Origin: Dryomyza anilis
Lineage: Eukaryota; Arthropoda; Insecta; Diptera; Dryomyzidae
Length of the DNA: 64,000 bases
Direction of reading: 5' to 3'
NCBI GenBank assembly: GCA_951804985.1
Contig: OX638135.1
Location: 12,522,051 to 12,586,050, forward strand
In this document: piece after piece, positions 32,903 to 44,348 of the stretch
Position numbering within the stretch: position 1 is the stretch's first letter
How the letters are laid out: every line of letters begins with the position of its first letter
Notes under the pieces: generated by a model
The model's database searches: none
Told to the model about the DNA's origin: nothing
The model's input: the letters and a program-made list of their open reading frames with translations, nothing else
Position numbers and translations under genes: made by a program

Positions 32903-33565
32903 TAATATATATTTTACTAACATAAGAACCAATAACATAAAAATGAGAATCCTATTTTAACAAAAAAAAAAAAAAAAAATTATAAATCTAGTAATCACAA
33001 TCGATATCGTCTTAAAAATAAAGAAAGAGATTATTTAAAAGATATTTGAAAGTTGAGACCACGTGATTGACTTAAGTTTTGAAGTATTACTAAATATATA
33101 TTGTAGGTCTCTTATATTGTAATGTTACATATGGATCATAAAAATCTATATTAATAAAACAAAACGTGTTTTTTTCTCTTGCACTAACCGGCCGTATTTC
33201 TGAACTGATTTTAATGATACTGGTATCAAACGATTCGTATTAATCAGATGTAGTGCGTGCTATACTTACTTTTTATAATTTAAGAACAAATATCGTCAGA
33301 AAAAGCTGAAAACTAAATTACAACAACCATATGAAAAAGAGAACTGCAGTTGATTTCGCTCACTGGGGTTAGTGCAGTGTATCATACTCTCGCAGAAAGA
33401 ATTGCACACATGAGAACAACAACAACTCTGCCGCGTGTATTTTTGTTGTTATTGCTGCTTCAACACAGCAAAGAGAGAGGGAAAAAGAAGAAGACTCCAC
33501 GAAAAAGAGTTTCAATGATTTTGTTCAGAAAATAAATTAGAAAATTATTAAGTGAAATGAAAAAA
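32903..33565. other. Unassigned DNA with an A-run
   Basis: An A tract lies near 32960-32980. A less AT-rich part (33180-33530) contains GCACTAACCGGCCGTATTTC and a short plus-strand frame without motif. No element was recognised. Confidence 0.4.
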
Positions 33566-34279
33566 AACCAGTTGGGAAAGTTAGATCACATGGGAAATTT
33601 TAAAGTAGGTGTAATTATGATAGTTAGGATTATCAAAATTATAGTCGGTCTAAGCCGACTATAAATACCGTTCACATATGTGTGGTTACAATTCAAAGTG
33701 ATATATAGGTCACCAGGGTATACGAATTCTGAAAATAACTACAAACATTCAATCGCTGAAGAATTTCCATTCATTTGATACCCATATTTACAAATGGGTA
33801 GGTGTACCGAATTTCGATTTTTTTTTGTGAACCACAAGTCTTTTCTCCGGAAAACTTTATTATCATGTATTTGAGCATGATGTCAATATATATTTGACTA
33901 AAAAAGTTTACCTAAGCACGTATACATAAAAATTGATCTTTATATGTACATTTTATATGAGGTATTTGAACATAAGTGGTCGGATCATAGGTCACAATGG
34001 ACCGATCTCGCCAATACAGCGTAGGTATATTAGTAATCTATGTTATAAGTTTCATTTATCTAGCTCTTCAATAGTAGTAGGGATTTCAACAGACAGACAG
34101 ACAGACGGACATACAGACGGACAGACAGACAGACGGACAGACGGACATCGTTAAATCGACTCAGGAGGTCATGCTGATCAAGAATATATATACTTTTCCA
34201 TACCGGAGATGCTTCCTTCTGGGTGTTACAAACGGCGTACCAAACTAAATATACCCTTTCACTCTTAGTGTAGGGTATA
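33566..34279 (-). mobile_element. mini-me type M2, copy d
   Basis: Plus-strand text runs from AACCAGTTGGGAAAGTTAGA to TAGTGTAGGGTATA. The core and a mixed CAGACAGACGGACAGAC run lie near 34090-34200, and the hairpin AGTCGGTCTAAGCCGACT near 33645. It is near-complete and close to copy e. Confidence 0.88.
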
Positions 34280-34850
34280 AAAACAACATATTTCGACAAC
34301 GATAAATATAACCAACCATGATTACAGTAATTTTAATTAATATTAATGAAAATGTTAAAGAAAAAACCGAACATTTAGTAACATTAGAAAATTAATTTTA
34401 AATTTATAATGAATTTTATAGTGTTATCACAGATTTTAAAAATAATAAATGATTTAAAATAAATTTTAAAAAATATCTTTGATTCAATTTATAAAATATA
34501 TAAAGTTTCAAAGATTTTTTTTATTATAAATCTATTTTATGATGTACAAAAATAATCGGTAGGTTTTGTTTACTTTTTACGAAATATGAAAATATCAAGG
34601 TACAGTTATGCACTACAAATTGTCTTCTACTGTTTCACAATAAATATACAAAACTTTAAATTTTTACAATTTTCTTGGATTTTTTGATATTCAAAAATTT
34701 AAGAATATCTTTAATATTTAAATATAAAATATTTTCATATAATATATGTATTGCATTTACATTTTGAAATACATATTCAGCTAGCTGGATGGTTTTTACT
34801 AGTAAAGTCATATTTCGTATGGGTATATTTGCTACCCTGTATACATAGTA
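34280..34850. other. AT-rich DNA, no features
   Basis: No gene, RNA or shared repeat seen; it is one of the most AT-rich stretches in the window. Confidence 0.5.
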
Positions 34851-35142
34851 GCCGCGGTAGCTCAGTGGTTAGTGCGTTGGACTGCGACCCGAAAGGTCCC
34901 CGGTTCAAGTCTGGACTGGGGCTAACAACATCTTTTCACCGCGCTACCTCTCGGCAGTAAATGGCAAACCTCCGAGAGTAAAAACATTGCCTATGAAAAA
35001 GCTCGCACCCGCCCGCCGTTCGGATTCGGCAATAAACTGTAGGTCCCACCACTTTGAGTACAAATATAACACGCACAGCTCAAAATGGTGAGAGAGTTCC
35101 GCCTAAGTTCTTATAGAACTGTGCCAAACAATTATTATTATA
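34851..35142 (+). repeat. tRNA-derived SINE, near full length
   Basis: GCCGCGGTAGCTCAGTGGTT head, GGTTCAAGTC B-box, full body and an ATTATTAT tail. TATACAT lies just before the head (about 34841) and again just after the tail (about 35140), a likely target duplication. The body lacks the ATAGAAACATTTTTCTAT block present in the 52160 copy. Confidence 0.88.
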
Positions 35143-35439
35143 CATCGCATGAAAACAAACTATCCCACGACACATACACACACAATACAAGTCTGTATTC
35201 TTAAACAGCCATCCAGCTGACAACAACCCGACAAAAATTGATGACAAGCAAGTTTGCCAACCAAAAAATCACACGAATAATCACAAAATCACACCGAAAT
35301 CATTCGTGCGACTTTTTCATAAAAACATCTCATATTGAGAAAAATCACGATAAATCACACAAAAGTCTCATATCGTGATAAATCACACGAATATCACTCA
35401 AATATACTAGATTTTAAAATTCATAATAATATTAAAAGT
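35143..35439. other. Spacer with degenerate ATCACACGA repeats
   Basis: The words AATCACACGA, ATCACGATAAATCACACAAA and their variants recur from 35265 to 35405. It resembles the subterminal repeats of the hAT at 41473-42342 in style but not in sequence. No gene. Confidence 0.45.
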
Positions 35440-35510
35440 TATGCGCTACAGTCCTGTGGAGAACTTAGGCCGAGCTTCCTCACCATTTGAGCTGTGCGCA
35501 TGGTTTCGGT
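35440..35510 (-). repeat. SINE 3-prime fragment in duplication copy 1
   Basis: Reverse complement of the SINE tail region (GCGCACAGCTCAAATGGTGA, CCTAAGTTC, AGGACTGTAGCGC). The same fragment opens copy 2 at 37889-37960. The duplication edge coincides with this repeat. Confidence 0.8.
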
Positions 35511-36248
35511 TATGCGACTAAAGTGGCAAAATGCGACCTTTTTATTGCCATAATACCATGAGACACTTTTCAAAAATTACCTTATTTTGCGAGTTTTAGA
35601 ATTTTGGAGTGACTTTTCACACTTTTTAGATTTATTTAAATTATTTCAGAATCATTTATTTAAAGTAGTCCTTCAAAAGATTTTTAAAGTTCCGGACCAA
35701 AAGTTTAAAAAAATTAAAAATTTTCAAATTCGGATATTGTGGTCAAAGCAAATAATGCAAAAAAAACCAGTGACAAATAAAAAACTTAACAAGTTTTCAG
35801 TTATAAGTGATCGATCATGACGTCAAGAAAAAAATTCAAAAATGTGGGAAAACAAATTGTGGACATTTTGTTTAGCTTACCGTTCTACATCGTAAGAAAT
35901 TATTGCAAGTATAAAATGTATATGCCAGGAAACTCAAAAAAAATAATGTATTAAAAACAATTAAAAATTTCTTTGAAATAAATACAATTGTATTTGTTTT
36001 ACGTCAAACACATTTACTTTTGTTTTAAATAAATTCATGTATTTGTTTTTGTATGAAAAATATAAAAAATAAGTACATATTTTTATTGAATTTCAGAGCA
36101 ATTTTTAAATAAATTTGTCTTCAAATTACTGAAATTTCAAATATTTAGTTGTCCAAACCGAAAAATTACTGTAGTAAATTATACTACATTTATGTCTTTG
36201 TTTTGAAAAAATGTATTTCTACTACATTTTGATCGTTTTTAAATACAT

Positions 36249-36750
36249 TTGTATTCATTTAAAATAATTTACCAACTAGTTGTATTAAAAATTCGATTTC
36301 TACATTGTACAGAAACTGCACGGTGTCATAGCTGTCTGCACTTTTTAATTATATTAATTCGCACATTTGCTTCAAAATCCTCCTTGGAGTTCCTGGATCG
36401 AATTCAACAACGTGCGATATCTTTGATAGGGGATGAAAATATCTCATCGTCTATTGGTTCTCTTAAGAACCGAAGGACCGTTGGGTGTGTAATCCTGTTT
36501 TATAGCTATTACAACGGTAAGTGTTCGAGTGAAATACATCGCCTGATTCCACCAGGTCGTGTGTTTTCTCGATCTAGTCGGGCATCAAACCAAGCCCACC
36601 CCTTCGTAGTCCACTCGACTCTCAATAGAACCACGCATTATAGAGAGAATTCGTTCTTCGACACGTTTGTGAAACAATCTCCCTGCGTCCGTTTTTCCCG
36701 ACATTTTTGAAATTGGCAAGTTCAAAATAAACATTCACCGACACTACTCC
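36249..36750 (+). pseudogene. C-terminal RT fragment of a non-LTR retrotransposon (copy 1)
   Basis: The 153-codon frame contains SLEFLDRIQQRAISLIGDEN, SLKNRRTVGCVILFYSYYNG and CSSEIHRLIPPGR. This LDRIQxRAxxLIGD ... HRRxVxxLxLFYRYYxGxCSxEL pattern is the conserved tail after the RT domain in Jockey/CR1-type elements of arthropods. A frameshift near 36670 moves the usual W-N-x-L-P ... F-P motif into another frame. The RT core is absent. It is a dead 5-prime-truncated copy. Confidence 0.75.
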
Positions 36751-37028
36751 ATCTTACCCCCCTCCATTTAACCTATTATCCCTTCTTATGATCAACATTG
36801 TACATTGCATGAATAGGGGGCATCCCCTGAGCGTTGGTTAATTTGTAAAAAAAATAGTCGACGGACGACTGCTTAGGTAGCAGGTATAAACAGCATCCGA
36901 ACGAATGACTTGGCGGCAGAAAACTAGTGTTGACAACTCATTGTGTTTCTCGCAGAATCAGGTTAGTTTTGAAAAAAAAAACGATAATTAATGTTGATAA
37001 CTCTATGACTGAAACCCGTCATGGGTTG

Positions 37029-37881
37029 CAGTGTTCACATTCTGCTCCGATCGGAGCAGATCTGCTACTTTTCAATTTAAATAGACAGATTCTACTACCT
37101 ACTACAGTAGCAGATTTGTCTGGTACATTTCCGAAAATTGTTAGTACATTTTTATTAAATTTACTACTTTTCAGAATTTTGTATCTATCAGCTTTTAATA
37201 AAACCAAAAATATACAAGAATTACGACTTACATTTTTGGACCGGCATCGAAAAACATAGAATATCCTCATTTACATAATTTCTACATCACCTCGAGTTTC
37301 TTTTAATGTCCACTTCTTTGTGCAAATTCCCATTTTCGTAATTGAGTTACTTATGTTATTAACACTCAGCATCTACTTAAAATATTTCCAGACTGTATAC
37401 GAATCATTCCACATCAAATCGACCAAAAAGTCAAATTTGAGATTTTACCTTTTCGATTTCAATGAAATTTTGGCAACTGATAAAGATATGCACCGACCAA
37501 TTTAATTTTTATTTTTTTGTCCACTATTTCTAGAGATACAGTGGCTACAACTTACAAAAAATTGGCCAAAAATCACTTTTGGTTATCGTTGTTCAATGAA
37601 GGCCGGTCGAAGTTTTTTTCCAAAGTTGTAATAGTGCGTAACTGTTACATTATTCTGCTAGAGTTTACAACAAAAAATTTGAGGCGAAAAAATAATGTCC
37701 TATGTTCGCGCATTGCAGATAAAGTTAATAAACACATTAAATCCACATTTTTATTTTTTTACCATCTACATAAACTTTTTTTTGGATCGTGATAGACTCA
37801 AAAAAAAATATAGTGATTGTATCTATTAATGTCCTCTTAAAATTTCATCAATTTTGAATAAAATTATACTCGCGCATCGTC
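37029..37881 (+). mobile_element. Duplicated left end of the CAGTGTTCACA hAT element
   Basis: Starts CAGTGTTCACATTCTGCTCC directly after ATGGGTTG (37021-37028), identical to the start of the complete element at 39477. It stops at the duplication junction, so it lacks a right end. Inside lies a TTCCACATCAAATCGACC block also found at 44526 and 50245. Confidence 0.85.
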
Positions 37882-37888
37882 ATCGTCG

Positions 37889-40329
37889 TTATGCGCTACA
37901 GTCCTGTGGAGAACTTAGGCCGAGCTTCCTCACCATTTGAGCTGTGCGCATGGTTTCGGTTATGCGACTAAAGTGGCAAAATGCGACCTTTTTATTGCCA
38001 TAATACCATGAGACACTTTTCAAAAATTACCTTATTTTGCGAGTTTTAGAATTTTGGAGTGACTTTTCACACTTTTTAGATTTATTTAAATTATTTCAGA
38101 ATCATTTATTTAAAGTAGTCCTTCAAAAGATTTTTAAAGTTCCGGACCAAAAGTGTAAAAAAATTAAAATTTTTCAAATTCGGATATTGTGGTCAAAGCA
38201 AATAATGCAAAAAAACCCAGTGACAAATAAAAAACTTAACAAGTTTTCAGTTATAAGTGATCGATCATGACGTCAAGAAAAAAATTCAAAAATGTGGGAA
38301 AACAAATTGTGGACATTTTGTTTAGCTTACCGTTCTACATCGTAGGAAATTATTGCAAGTATAAAATGTATATGCCAGGAAACTCAAAAAAAATAATGTA
38401 TTAAAAACAATTAAAAATTTCTTTGAAATAAATACAATTGTATTTGTTTTACGTCAAACACATTTACTTTTGTTTTAAATAAATTCATGTATTTGTTTTT
38501 GTATGAAAAATATAAAAAATAAGTACATATTTTTATTGAATTTCAGAGCAATTTTTAAATAAATTTGTCTTCAAATTACTGAAATTTCAAATATTTAGTT
38601 GTCCAAACCGAAAAATTACTGTAGTAAATTATACTACATTTATGTCTTTGTTTTGAAAAAATGTATTTCTTCTACATTTTGATCGTTTTTAAATACATTG
38701 TATTCATTTAAAATAATTTACCAACTAGTTGTATTAAAAATTCGATTTCTACATTGTACAGAAACTGCACGGTGTCATAGCTGTCTGCACTTTTTAATTA
38801 TATTAATTCGCACATTTGCTTCAAAATCCTCCTTGGAGTTCCTGGATCGAATTCAACAACGTGCGATATCTTTGATAGGGGATGAAAATATCTCATCGTC
38901 TATTGGTTCTCTTAAGAACCGAAGGACCGTTGGGTGTGTAATCCTGTTTTATAGGTATTACAACGGTAAGTGTTCGAGTGAAATACATCGCCTGATTCCA
39001 CCAGGTCGTGTGTTTTCTCGATCTAGTCGGGCATCAAACCAAGCCCACCCCTTCGTAGTCCACTCGACTCTCAATAGAACCACGCATTATAGAGAGAATT
39101 CGTTCTTCGACACGTTTGTGAAACAATCTCCCTGCGTCCGTTTTTCCCGACATTTTTGAAATTGGCAAGTTCAAAATAAACATTCACCGACACTACTCCA
39201 TCTTACCCCCCTCCATTTAACCTATTATCCCTTCTTATGATCAACATTGTACATTGCATGAATAGGGGGCATCCCCTGAGCGTTGGTTAATTTGTAAAAA
39301 AAATAGTCGACGGACGACTGCTTAGGTAGCAGGTATAAACAGCATCCGAACGAATGACTTGGCGGCAGAAAACTAGTGTTGACAACTCATTGTGTTTCTC
39401 GCAGAATCAGGTTAGTTTTGAAAAAAAAACGATAATTAATGTTGATAACTCTATGACTGAAACCCGTCATGGGTTGCAGTGTTCACATTCTGCTCCGATC
39501 GGAGCAGATCTGCTACTTTTCAATTTAAATAGACAGATTCTACTACCTACTACAGTAGCAGATTTGTCTGGTACATTTCCGAAAATTGTTAGTACATTTT
39601 TATTAAATTTACTACTTTTCAGAATTTTGTATCTATCAGCTTTTAATAAAACCAAAAATATACAAGAATTACGACTTACATTTTTGGACCGGCATCGAAA
39701 AACATAGAATATCCTCATTTACATAATTTCTACATCACCTCGAGTTTCTTTTAATGTCCACTTCTTTGTGCAAATTCCCATTTTCGTAATTGAGTTACTT
39801 ATGTTATTAACACTCAGCATCTACTTAAAATATTTCCAGACTGTATACGAATCATTCCACATCAAATCGACCAAAAAGTCAAATTTGAGATTTTACCTTT
39901 TCGATTTCAATGAAATTTTGGCAACTGATAAAGATATGCACCGACCAATTTAATTTTTATTTTTTTCGTCCACTATTTCTAGAGATACAGTGGCTACAAC
40001 TTACAAAAAATTGGCCAAAAATCACTTTTGGTTATCGTTGTTCAATGAAGGCCGGTCGAAGTTTTTTTCCAAAGTTGTAATAGTGCGTAACTGTTACATT
40101 ATGCTGCTAGAGTTTACAACAAAAAATTTGAGGCGAAAAAATAATGTCCTATGTTCGCGCATTGCAGATAAAGTTAATAAACACATTAAATCCACATTTT
40201 TATTTTTTTACCATCTACATAAACTTTTTTTTGGATCGTGATAGACTCAAAAAAAATATAGTGATTGTATCTATTAATGTCCTCTTAAAATTTCATCAAT
40301 TTTGAATAAAATTATACTCGCGCATCGTC
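37889..40329 (+). repeat. Tandem segmental duplication, copy 2
   Basis: Near-identical to 35440-37881. The equivalent LINE RT fragment is at 38698-39199 and the hAT left end at 39477. After CGCGCATCGTC at about 40329 the sequence continues into the rest of the hAT, so copy 2 retains the ancestral right flank and copy 1 the ancestral left flank. Confidence 0.93.
38698..39199 (+). pseudogene. C-terminal RT fragment of a non-LTR retrotransposon (copy 2)
   Basis: Same fragment as 36249-36750; one residue differs (YRYYNG instead of YSYYNG), and the copy-2 form matches the usual FYRYYxG motif, so copy 2 is ancestral at that position. Confidence 0.75.
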
Positions 40330-41401
40330 CTTGAAGTTGAAAAAGTTCAAAAAATAGACATTTTCTTTGGTTAAACCGTTCTAAAATCGGCATGGGTGGT
40401 TATTTTGACATGTAATTTTTGTTTATGTAGATGGTAAAAAAATAAAAATATGGATTTAAAGTGTTTTTTAACTTTATCTGCAATGCGCGAACATAGGAGA
40501 TTATTTTATCGACTCAAATTTTTTGTGGTAAACTCAAGCAGCATAATGTAACTTTTAAGCCCTATTACATTTTGAAATAACAATAAAAGTTTGGTTTCAA
40601 TCTACCCTACCCTTTCGATCTACGCATATCTCTTGAAATGCTGGAAAATTCGTTGTTGGCTCGTTTTAAAGCTAATAGATCAAGCTTTTAGAAAAATCAA
40701 ATTGTAATTTTTAAACGTGAACATGTGGCCCATGCATGGTCTTTATTCTTGCACTTAAAAAGGACTATTTAAAAAAAAAACATTTCTAGATTTTCTACTT
40801 TAAGAGATATTGAAATATGAACAACCAAACGAAAATTGAAATTTTTATTTTTTTTTTAAATCGTAAAAAAATAACGTAAGACAATTTACACATTTTTACA
40901 GTTGTTAAAAGTAAATTTAATTACCTTTTCTAAACTGTTGGACTGTTCAAAATTTAATAAGAAACAACAAAGTTATGATCGATACAAACCGAGCTACATA
41001 ATTAATAAAATGTTTTACGGAGTAATTTCATTACAAATTCGATCAAATAAAGTCATTTTTGAGATTTAAATGATTTGGATTTTGGTTAAATTTAGGTATG
41101 TAAATGTATATAGAAATCTATTGGTATTTTTTTTTTTGGGCAACTATTCCCTGAGTTACAGTGGGCCAAATTTACAATTCAAAATAATGAAGTAAAAAGT
41201 AAATATTTCATTTCAAATACATTTTTTAAGTGCAACATACTCCAATTGGATCCCGAATTTGTATTTGGCTTAAATTTAGAAATTTACTAACAATTTCCTA
41301 TACATTTGGGTAAAAAACAAATTCTGCTACATTTTGCTCATTTCTAGTACCTTTTTAATCATGAATTGCTACTTTTAGACTGCGGGAAAGTGTGAACCCT
41401 G
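39477..41401 (+). mobile_element. Complete hAT-type element with exact 8-bp duplication ATGGGTTG
   Basis: The ends are CAGTGTTCACATTC and GTGTGAACCCTG. ATGGGTTG flanks both sides (39469-39476 and 41402-41409). A GCTCCGATCGGAGC palindrome follows the left end, and a related left end at 61082 has CTCCGATCGGAG. The interior is non-coding; part of it is palindromic, with 40085-40235 pairing with 40415-40560. Length is about 1.93 kb. The superfamily call rests on the 8-bp duplication and short CAG-start TIRs. Confidence 0.85.
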
Positions 41402-41472
41402 ATGGGTTGCAATGGCCAAGTAAGTATAAGTAACTCAACTGTTTGCAAATTTCTGTTGCGCGTTATTGGCAG

Positions 41473-42342
41473 TAGAGATTGGCATGTGAGCGCGAATCAG
41501 CGTGATTCACGTGAATCACGCGTTATCACGCGTGATTGTGGTTGAATCCTAATTTTGCTCACGTGATTGTGAGTGAGTGTGAGTAAACCAAAAATTCCGT
41601 GAGTGAGTGTGCGTGAGTACAATTTTTTTGTGAGTGAGTGAGTGTGAGTGGGTCGAAAATTTCAGAAAATAAAAAAATTACACTCTTAATTTTTTGCGAT
41701 TTTTCTATATTTTTGCTGAACTACAGAACAAGGGCCCCTTGAATTCAGAAGACTTTGGGAAGACGGCTCTCCACTATTCAGAACTAAAATAAATCAAACC
41801 CTTGGATAAATAGTTTTTCCCAAAGTCAATTCATCGCTGGTAAATTCTACCCCGGACTATTCTTTTATTGATAATTCTTTTCCAGAAACAATTCTCAAAG
41901 ATTTTACACGAATTCTTCACCGGTGAATTATTCTTCGAGGCAATTTTATAAATTTTTATATGAACAGCACATCGAAGGTCTTTCACATTTCCATTTCCGG
42001 TAAAAATTGAGATATATGTCATCAAAATCCCTAACATCATAATATCATTATTATTAAATGATGTAGGTTGTATTTTGCCACGCTCGGTCGACCAATATCA
42101 CCAACAAATACAAATAAAATATGCATTTTTATGCATTCTGAAAACAATATCAACAAAACACGTGATTTAGCGTAATTCACGTGAATCACGCGTGATTGAG
42201 ATTGAATCTTCATTTTACTCACGTGATTGTGAGTGAGTGTGAGTAGAGAAAACAAGGCCGTGTCTGAGTGTGCGTGATTAGAAAAATTCTTTCATGAGCG
42301 ATAGTGAGTGTGAGTCAAAACTCACTCACGTGCCCATCTTTA
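41473..42342. mobile_element. Complete hAT-type MITE with exact 8-bp duplication ATTGGCAG
   Basis: The TIRs are TAGAGATTGGCATGTGAG and CTCACGTGCCCATCTTTA (15 of 18 positions paired). ATTGGCAG is duplicated exactly (41465-41472, 42343-42350). Both subterminal zones carry runs of GTGAGTGAGTGTGAG and CACGTGAATCACGCGTGATT, in partly inverted arrangement, as expected of transposase-binding repeats. At 870 bp with no coding frame, it is non-autonomous. Confidence 0.92.
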
Positions 42343-42689
42343 ATTGGCAGAGTATTGTTCATATGAAGTACAACTCGAAAGCGACAGTTAAGGGCTTACC
42401 ATGTCTTTGAGTCGTCAGAACTCAGAACTGATGATGCTTAGTGGTGTTTCCATCTCATAATCAGGAAATTTTTTTTCTTATATATTTATTTATATTTTTC
42501 TTATATATTTATTTACTAGCTGGACCCGTGCACGACTCGTGCCAAGATTTTGTGAATTCAAAGATATGGAGCAATTTTATTAACATAATTTTTTTTATTA
42601 TTTATATCAGGGACCCGTGCTGCGGTGTGAAAGTTTTTATAAGTTTTATAAATGTAGTAACCAAATAATAAAGACAATTCTTTCTCATA

Positions 42690-42860
42690 CTACGCATCCC
42701 CGTAGGATTCTTTCCAGTAGAAATTTTCGACGAAAATTCTTCTCCATAGAACGCTTTCCCGTAGATTTATTCCCGGTATATTCTTCCAGTAGAATTCATC
42801 CCGGTAGAATTGTTCCCGGTAGAATTCTTTCCCGTAGAATTCTTCCCCGTAGAGTTTTTC
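42690..42860 (+). repeat. ~17-bp minisatellite, CCCGGTAGAATTCTTC type
   Basis: About nine degenerate units with the consensus CCCGTAGAATTCTTC or CCGGTAGAATT lie in the 5-prime part of the 42516-44326 insertion. The 88-codon frame over it is repeat-derived. Confidence 0.8.
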
Positions 42861-42869
42861 GAGTAGAAG

Positions 42870-43230
42870 TTTTAGTGTGGTGAGTTTTAATGTGGTGAAT
42901 TTCAGTGTGGTGAATTTAGTTGTGGTGAATTTAGGTGTGGTGAGTTTTAGTGTGGTGAATTTAAGTGTGGTGAATTTTTATGTGATGAATTATATTGTGG
43001 TGAATTTTATTGTAGTGAATTTCAGTGTCGTGAATTTTATTGATGTGAGTTTTGGTGTGGTAAATTTTATTGTGGTGAGTTTTAGTGTAGTGAATTTCAG
43101 TGAGGTGAGTTTTGGTGTGGTGAATTTTTGGGGATGAGTTTTAGTGTAGTGAATTTTAGTGTGGTGAGTTTTAGTGTAGTGAGTTTTAGTGTGGTGAATT
43201 TTATAGTAGTGAGTTTGAGTGTGGTGAGTT
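42870..43230 (+). repeat. 15-bp minisatellite, GTGTGGTGAATTTTA type
   Basis: More than twenty units of a GTGTGGTGAATTTTA-like 15-mer occur, with GTGTAGTGAG variants. Because 15 is a multiple of three, an 86-codon Val/Asn/Phe frame is open; it is not a gene. Confidence 0.9.
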
Positions 43231-43354
43231 TGTTTTTCTTTTTCTTTATATTTCTTTTTCTGTTTTTCCTTTAATATGTCTTTTAGTTTTATGTTAATAC
43301 TTTTGTATTTTTGCTTTTGTTTTGTGCTTTTGCTTTTGTGATTTTGCTTTTAAT

Positions 43355-44062
43355 TATATCCTACACTAAGAGTGAAAGGGTATATTCAGTTTGGTGCGCC
43401 GTTTGTAACACCCAGAAGGAAGCATCTCGTGTATGGAAAAGTATATATATTCTTGATCAGCATGACCTCCTGAGTCGATTTAGCGATGTCCGTCTGTCTG
43501 TCTGTCTGTCTGTCTGTCTGTTGAAATCCCTACTACTTTTAAAATTGAAGAGCTAGATAAATGAAACTTATAACTTAGATTACTAATATACCTACGCTGT
43601 ATGTGTAGCGAGATCGGCGAGATCGGTCCATTGTGACCTATGATCCGACCACTTATGTTCAAATACCTCATATAAAATGTACATATAAAGATCAATTTTT
43701 ATGTATACGTGCTTAGGTAAACTTTTTTGGTCAAATAAATATTGACATCATGCTCAAATACATAATAATAATGTTTTCCGGCGAAAAGACTTGTGGTTCA
43801 CAAAAAAAAATCGAATTTCGGTACACCTACCCATTTGTAAATATGGGTATTAAATGAATGGAAATTCTTCAGCGATTGAATGTTTGTAGTTATTTTCAGG
43901 ATTCGTATACCCTGGTGACCTATATATCACTTTGAATGGTAACCACACATATGTGTAGGGTATTTATAGTCGGCTTAGACCGACTATAATTTTGATAATC
44001 CTAACTATCATAATTACACCTACTTTAAAATTTCCCATGTGATCTAACCTTCGCAACTGGTT
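43355..44062 (+). mobile_element. mini-me type M2, copy e
   Basis: Runs from TATATCCTACACTAAGAGTG through the core and a (GTCT)8-like run (43489-43521) to CGCAACTGGTT. The 3-prime hairpin TAGTCGGCTTAGACCGACTA is intact. It is nested inside the 42516-44326 insertion. Confidence 0.88.
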
Positions 44063-44348
44063 TCTTTTTCTATTTGAGTTTTTTGTTTCATGTTCGTATT
44101 TGGTGAAAGTGCCGAGATATATCGTTTTGAAAGTTCGGGTTGTATGGGAGGTGCCACGCGTCTTTGTCCAATCCCGTCCATATATAGCCTATCATTCCTT
44201 CGAGATCATACCGCATCGGATCAGCCGTTTAGGCGGAGAAGGGGAACAAACGTACAAACGTATAAATGTACAAACGTACAAACGAACAAACAGATTTATT
44301 ATATTAATAGGATAGGATAATAGGATATTTTTCTTATATATTTATTTA

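Larger units (their letters stand above)
35440..37881 (+). repeat. Tandem segmental duplication, copy 1 (about 2.44 kb)
   Basis: The segment from TTATGCGCTACAGTCCTGTG to ACTCGCGCATCGTC recurs at 37889-40329 with about a dozen substitutions and single-base indels in runs. It contains, in order, a SINE 3-prime fragment (minus), AT-rich DNA, a LINE RT fragment, and the left ~850 bases of a hAT. The junction between copies contains 7 extra bases (ATCGTCG). Near-identity means either a recent duplication or an assembly artefact that placed two alleles side by side. Confidence 0.93.
42516..44326 (+). mobile_element. Target-primed (LINE/SINE-type) insertion with a 22-bp target duplication
   Basis: A 22-base AT-rich sequence at 42494-42515 is repeated exactly at 44327-44348, directly outside a sequence starting CTAGCTGGACCCGTGCACGA and ending TAATAGGATAGGATAATAGG. 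A long direct duplication without TIRs points to target-primed integration. The 3-prime end carries ACAAACGT-type repeats (44246-44290). Inside are two minisatellites and the mini-me M2e. Frames at 44090-44320 are low-complexity. No RT or endonuclease is present. Confidence 0.8.

Noticed and set aside
33350..33535. Basic 61-codon frame resembling a small nuclear protein
   Set aside because: Short, low-complexity, without splice signals or recognisable family.
36927..37259. 110-codon frame repeated in both duplication copies
   Set aside because: Identity between copies reflects the recent duplication, not selection; it spans the hAT left end and has a palindromic start.
42877..43137. 86-codon Val/Asn/Phe-rich frame
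   Set aside because: Translation of a 15-bp minisatellite; open only because 15 is a multiple of three.
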